Below are positions 62,150-64,000 of a DNA stretch of 64,000 nt, in pieces. Source of the DNA: an uncultured Bacilli bacterium (GTDB taxonomy: Bacteria; Bacillota_I; Bacilli_A; RF39; UBA660). The position numbers were made by a program, and so were the translations under genes. The stretch spans positions 14,134-78,133 of the forward strand of contig CAKOMI010000001.1 in NCBI GenBank assembly GCA_934096605.1, given 5' to 3'. Under the pieces are notes generated by a model. The model made no database searches. It saw only the letters and a program-made list of their open reading frames with translations, and was not told the origin of the DNA. The first letter of the stretch is position 1. Every line of letters starts with the position of its first letter.

Positions 62150-64000
62150 ATGAAGATACAGAAAAAATACATTGGGGGGGGGGTATTCTAAATTAAATTT
62201 TAGAACAATCTCTCTTATTTTCATACTTATATTAATAATATCTTTGCTAGGTGTTAGTTTTTCTTATTGGCGTTTTGGGAGTATTCAAAATGATAATAAT
62301 ATGGCCAGTAGTAAATGTTTTAAAGTAAATATTACTAATGAAAGTGAGGCTATTACATTAAATGATTTGCATCCAATAACAGATGAAGAAGGATTAAAGA
62401 GTAGTAGTTATTCTTTTACTATAGAAAATACATGTGATACATATGCAATGTATCAAGTAAACTTAGAAGATATATTAGATGATACAATAACAAAAAGATT
62501 AAATAATAAATATATAAAAATATCATTAAATGATGGAACACCAAAAGTATTAAATACCTATCAAGGAGTTACACCAACACTAAAAAATGCTGATGCCTCA
62601 TTTAAATTAACGAGTGGATCATTAAGTCCAAAAGGTAGTAGTAATGATTCAGTAAATTATAATTTAAAATTATGGATGGATTATGATACACCAGCATTAG
62701 ATGAAGTTATGAGTGCTACATTTAAAAGTAAGATAAGTGTAGTATCAGTATATACAGAAGAAGAAAATTTAAATAATGAAATAACAATTGCTTATACAAG
62801 TAAAGATATAGAGTATAGTAATGTAAGTGAAACAGTTGAAATAATAGGTGAAAGTAAAGAGAAAGATATTATAGAATATAGTGAAGATGGAAGTAGTTAT
62901 ACAAGTGTTGATATACCAAGTAAGAAAGTAACATTAGTAAAAACATATAATAAAGAGATTACACCCCATATTTATTTTAAAGATGAGGTAGGTAATATCA
63001 AAGATCAAGCTATTGAACTAAAATATTTAGATCAAACAGGGCCTACAATCTCTTTAAATAAAAGTAGTGAATGGGGAGTAACAAATACCATTGATATTAC
63101 ATTAAAAGATGATAAATCAGGACTTGCTGGTTATGCCTTAACAAATACTGAAACAACTCCAAGTGAATGGACACATGTTAATGGACAAGAAGTGAATACA
63201 ACAGAAACAGTTTACAATAATGGCAAATATTACATATATGCAAAAGATTTATTAGGAAATATTAGTCATACAAGTATCGATATTGATAAAATAGATGATA
63301 TAGCCCCAGTAATAACAAGTATAACGGAACAAAGTGAATATGGTTTAACAAGTAAAATAACAATAAATGCTAAAGATAATGAAACAGGCTTAACTGGTTA
63401 TAGTATTACAAGTACTAATGAAGAACCATCTTCATGGACAGATATTAATAATGTAACAGAAGAAAGTAGTTATACATATGAAGCAAGTACTAATGGTTTA
63501 TATTATGTATGGATAAAAGATGGAGCAAATCATATTGTAAGTAAAAACTTTAATGTAACTAAAGTAGATAAAGAATGTCCAACAACACCAGTAATAACTA
63601 ATAATTATAATGATACATGGACTAATAATGATGTTACAGTAACTCTTACAAGTGATGATGATAAATCAGGCATAGATCATTTTGAATGGTATGAAGGAGA
63701 TACTTGGACAACAAGAGCTTTAACAACAAATGGTAATTCAGGTACCATAACATTTACAACAACCCAAAGTAAAACGATGCGATTTAGAGCAGTTGATAAA
63801 CTAGGAAATATAAGTGAAGAAGCAACAACTATAATTAAGATTGATAAAGAACCGCCAGGTATTACAAGTATAACTAATAGTAGTAATGGTAATTGGTCAA
63901 CAAGTGATATAAAAGTCACTTTAAATGGTATTGATAATCAATCAGGAGTATTGAAATATCAAATAAAATATAGTGGTAATAGTAATACCTGGACAGATTT
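62150..64000 (+). CDS. Phase-variable Ig-repeat surface protein C (frame broken at G10; runs off right edge)
   Basis: TAGGAGG (62137-62143) lies six bases before ATG 62150, so this start is well supported. Translation reads MKIQKKYIGGGVF and stops at TAA 62089+100 (62189-62191), because the tract holds ten G. With nine G it would run YSKLNFRTISLIF... without a stop to the window end, over 600 residues. It has a helix (LIFILILIISLLGVSFSYW), a TasA-like segment (CFKVNITNESEAITL, TIENTCDTYAMYQVNLE) like that of the 54770 protein, and at least four Ig-like repeats (KSGLAGYALTNTE, ETGLTGYSITSTNEE, DKSGIDHFEW, NQSGVLKYQI) like those of the 323 protein. The C-terminal part lies beyond the window. 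Confidence 0.85.
62174..62183 (+). repeat. G10 homopolymer tract (slippage site)
   Basis: Ten G placed after eight codons of a well-supported start. A length divisible by three (9 or 12) would join the start to the long frame. Confidence 0.9.

Noticed and set aside
1..64000. tRNA or rRNA genes
   Set aside because: I saw no cloverleaf with a TTCGA-type T-loop and matching acceptor stem and no rRNA-like stretch; none is reported.

Overview
The window is AT-rich DNA (coding regions strongly biased to A/T-ending codons, standard use of TGA as stop) from a low-GC Gram-positive bacterium. PolC together with DnaE, T-box leaders on tRNA-synthetase operons, ScpAB, the MurT/GatD pair, MraZ with mollicute-style operator repeats, and SpoVA/SpoVB genes point to the Bacillota, most likely an uncultured gut lineage of Bacilli near the Mollicutes. 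This placement is inference; there is no rRNA gene in the window. The organism has a peptidoglycan wall (MurG, FtsQ, FtsL, a PASTA-type PBP, MurT) and carries spore-associated genes.

Layout. 1-3.5 kb: end of an ATPase gene, then a large Ig-repeat surface protein. 3.5-7.7 kb: spoVAC-AD-AE, a membrane-anchored unknown, scpA-scpB. 7.7-16.8 kb: rpmB (minus), dnaE, polC, an AAA/DUF4143 ATPase. 17-21 kb: a LiaF-like/DUF4097-like pair, rpmG, efp, a polytopic glycosyltransferase-like protein. 21-25 kb: mraZ-rsmH-ftsL-PBP. 25-28.5 kb: a truncated sortase and two tandem surface-protein genes, each with a run of ten G near the start. 28.5-31.3 kb: two type IV pilin-like genes, then ruvAB. 31.3-37.1 kb: accessory region with repeated terminal sequences, a metallopeptidase-like gene, a T-box-controlled metG, two acetyltransferases, an ASCH gene, an integrase remnant and a CYTH gene. 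37.2-42.8 kb: unknown gene, a very short T-box leader, M29 aminopeptidase-tyrS, DUF308-like protein, murG, ftsQ. 42.8-44.8 kb: a small resistance-like cluster (GNAT, broken GNAT, aph(2'')-I-like gene, truncated P-loop gene). 45-50 kb: unknown, queH, unknown, amidoligase, and murT-gatD on the minus strand. 50-54.7 kb: xerC/D-like recombinase, unknown, obg, DUF192, pilB-like ATPase. 54.7-64 kb: another surface protein, unknown, spoVB-like flippase, comN-like, metallo-hydrolase, rel, dtd, and the start of a fifth surface protein with a ten-G run.

How parts fit. The most striking theme is a dispersed family of cell-surface proteins (starts at 323, 25501, 27040, 54770 and 62150). They share an N-terminal membrane/signal segment ending in motifs like SYAYF/SYALW/SFSYW, optional Ig-like repeats, and, in the four complete members, a conserved Trp/Gly/Cys-rich C-terminal domain. 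Three of them have a G10 tract in or next to the first codons. In all three the reading frame is off by one base, so as written they encode only 12-13-residue peptides, and loss of one G (or gain of two) would restore the full protein. This is the hallmark of contingency loci (phase variation by slipped-strand mispairing). Programmed slippage or an assembly error are the alternatives.

Other points worth attention are a GatD subunit that has lost its glutaminase residues, a Rel enzyme with a damaged hydrolase motif, an unusually short T-box leader upstream of an aminopeptidase-tyrS operon, and mobile-element debris around the accessory metG and aph(2'')-like genes.
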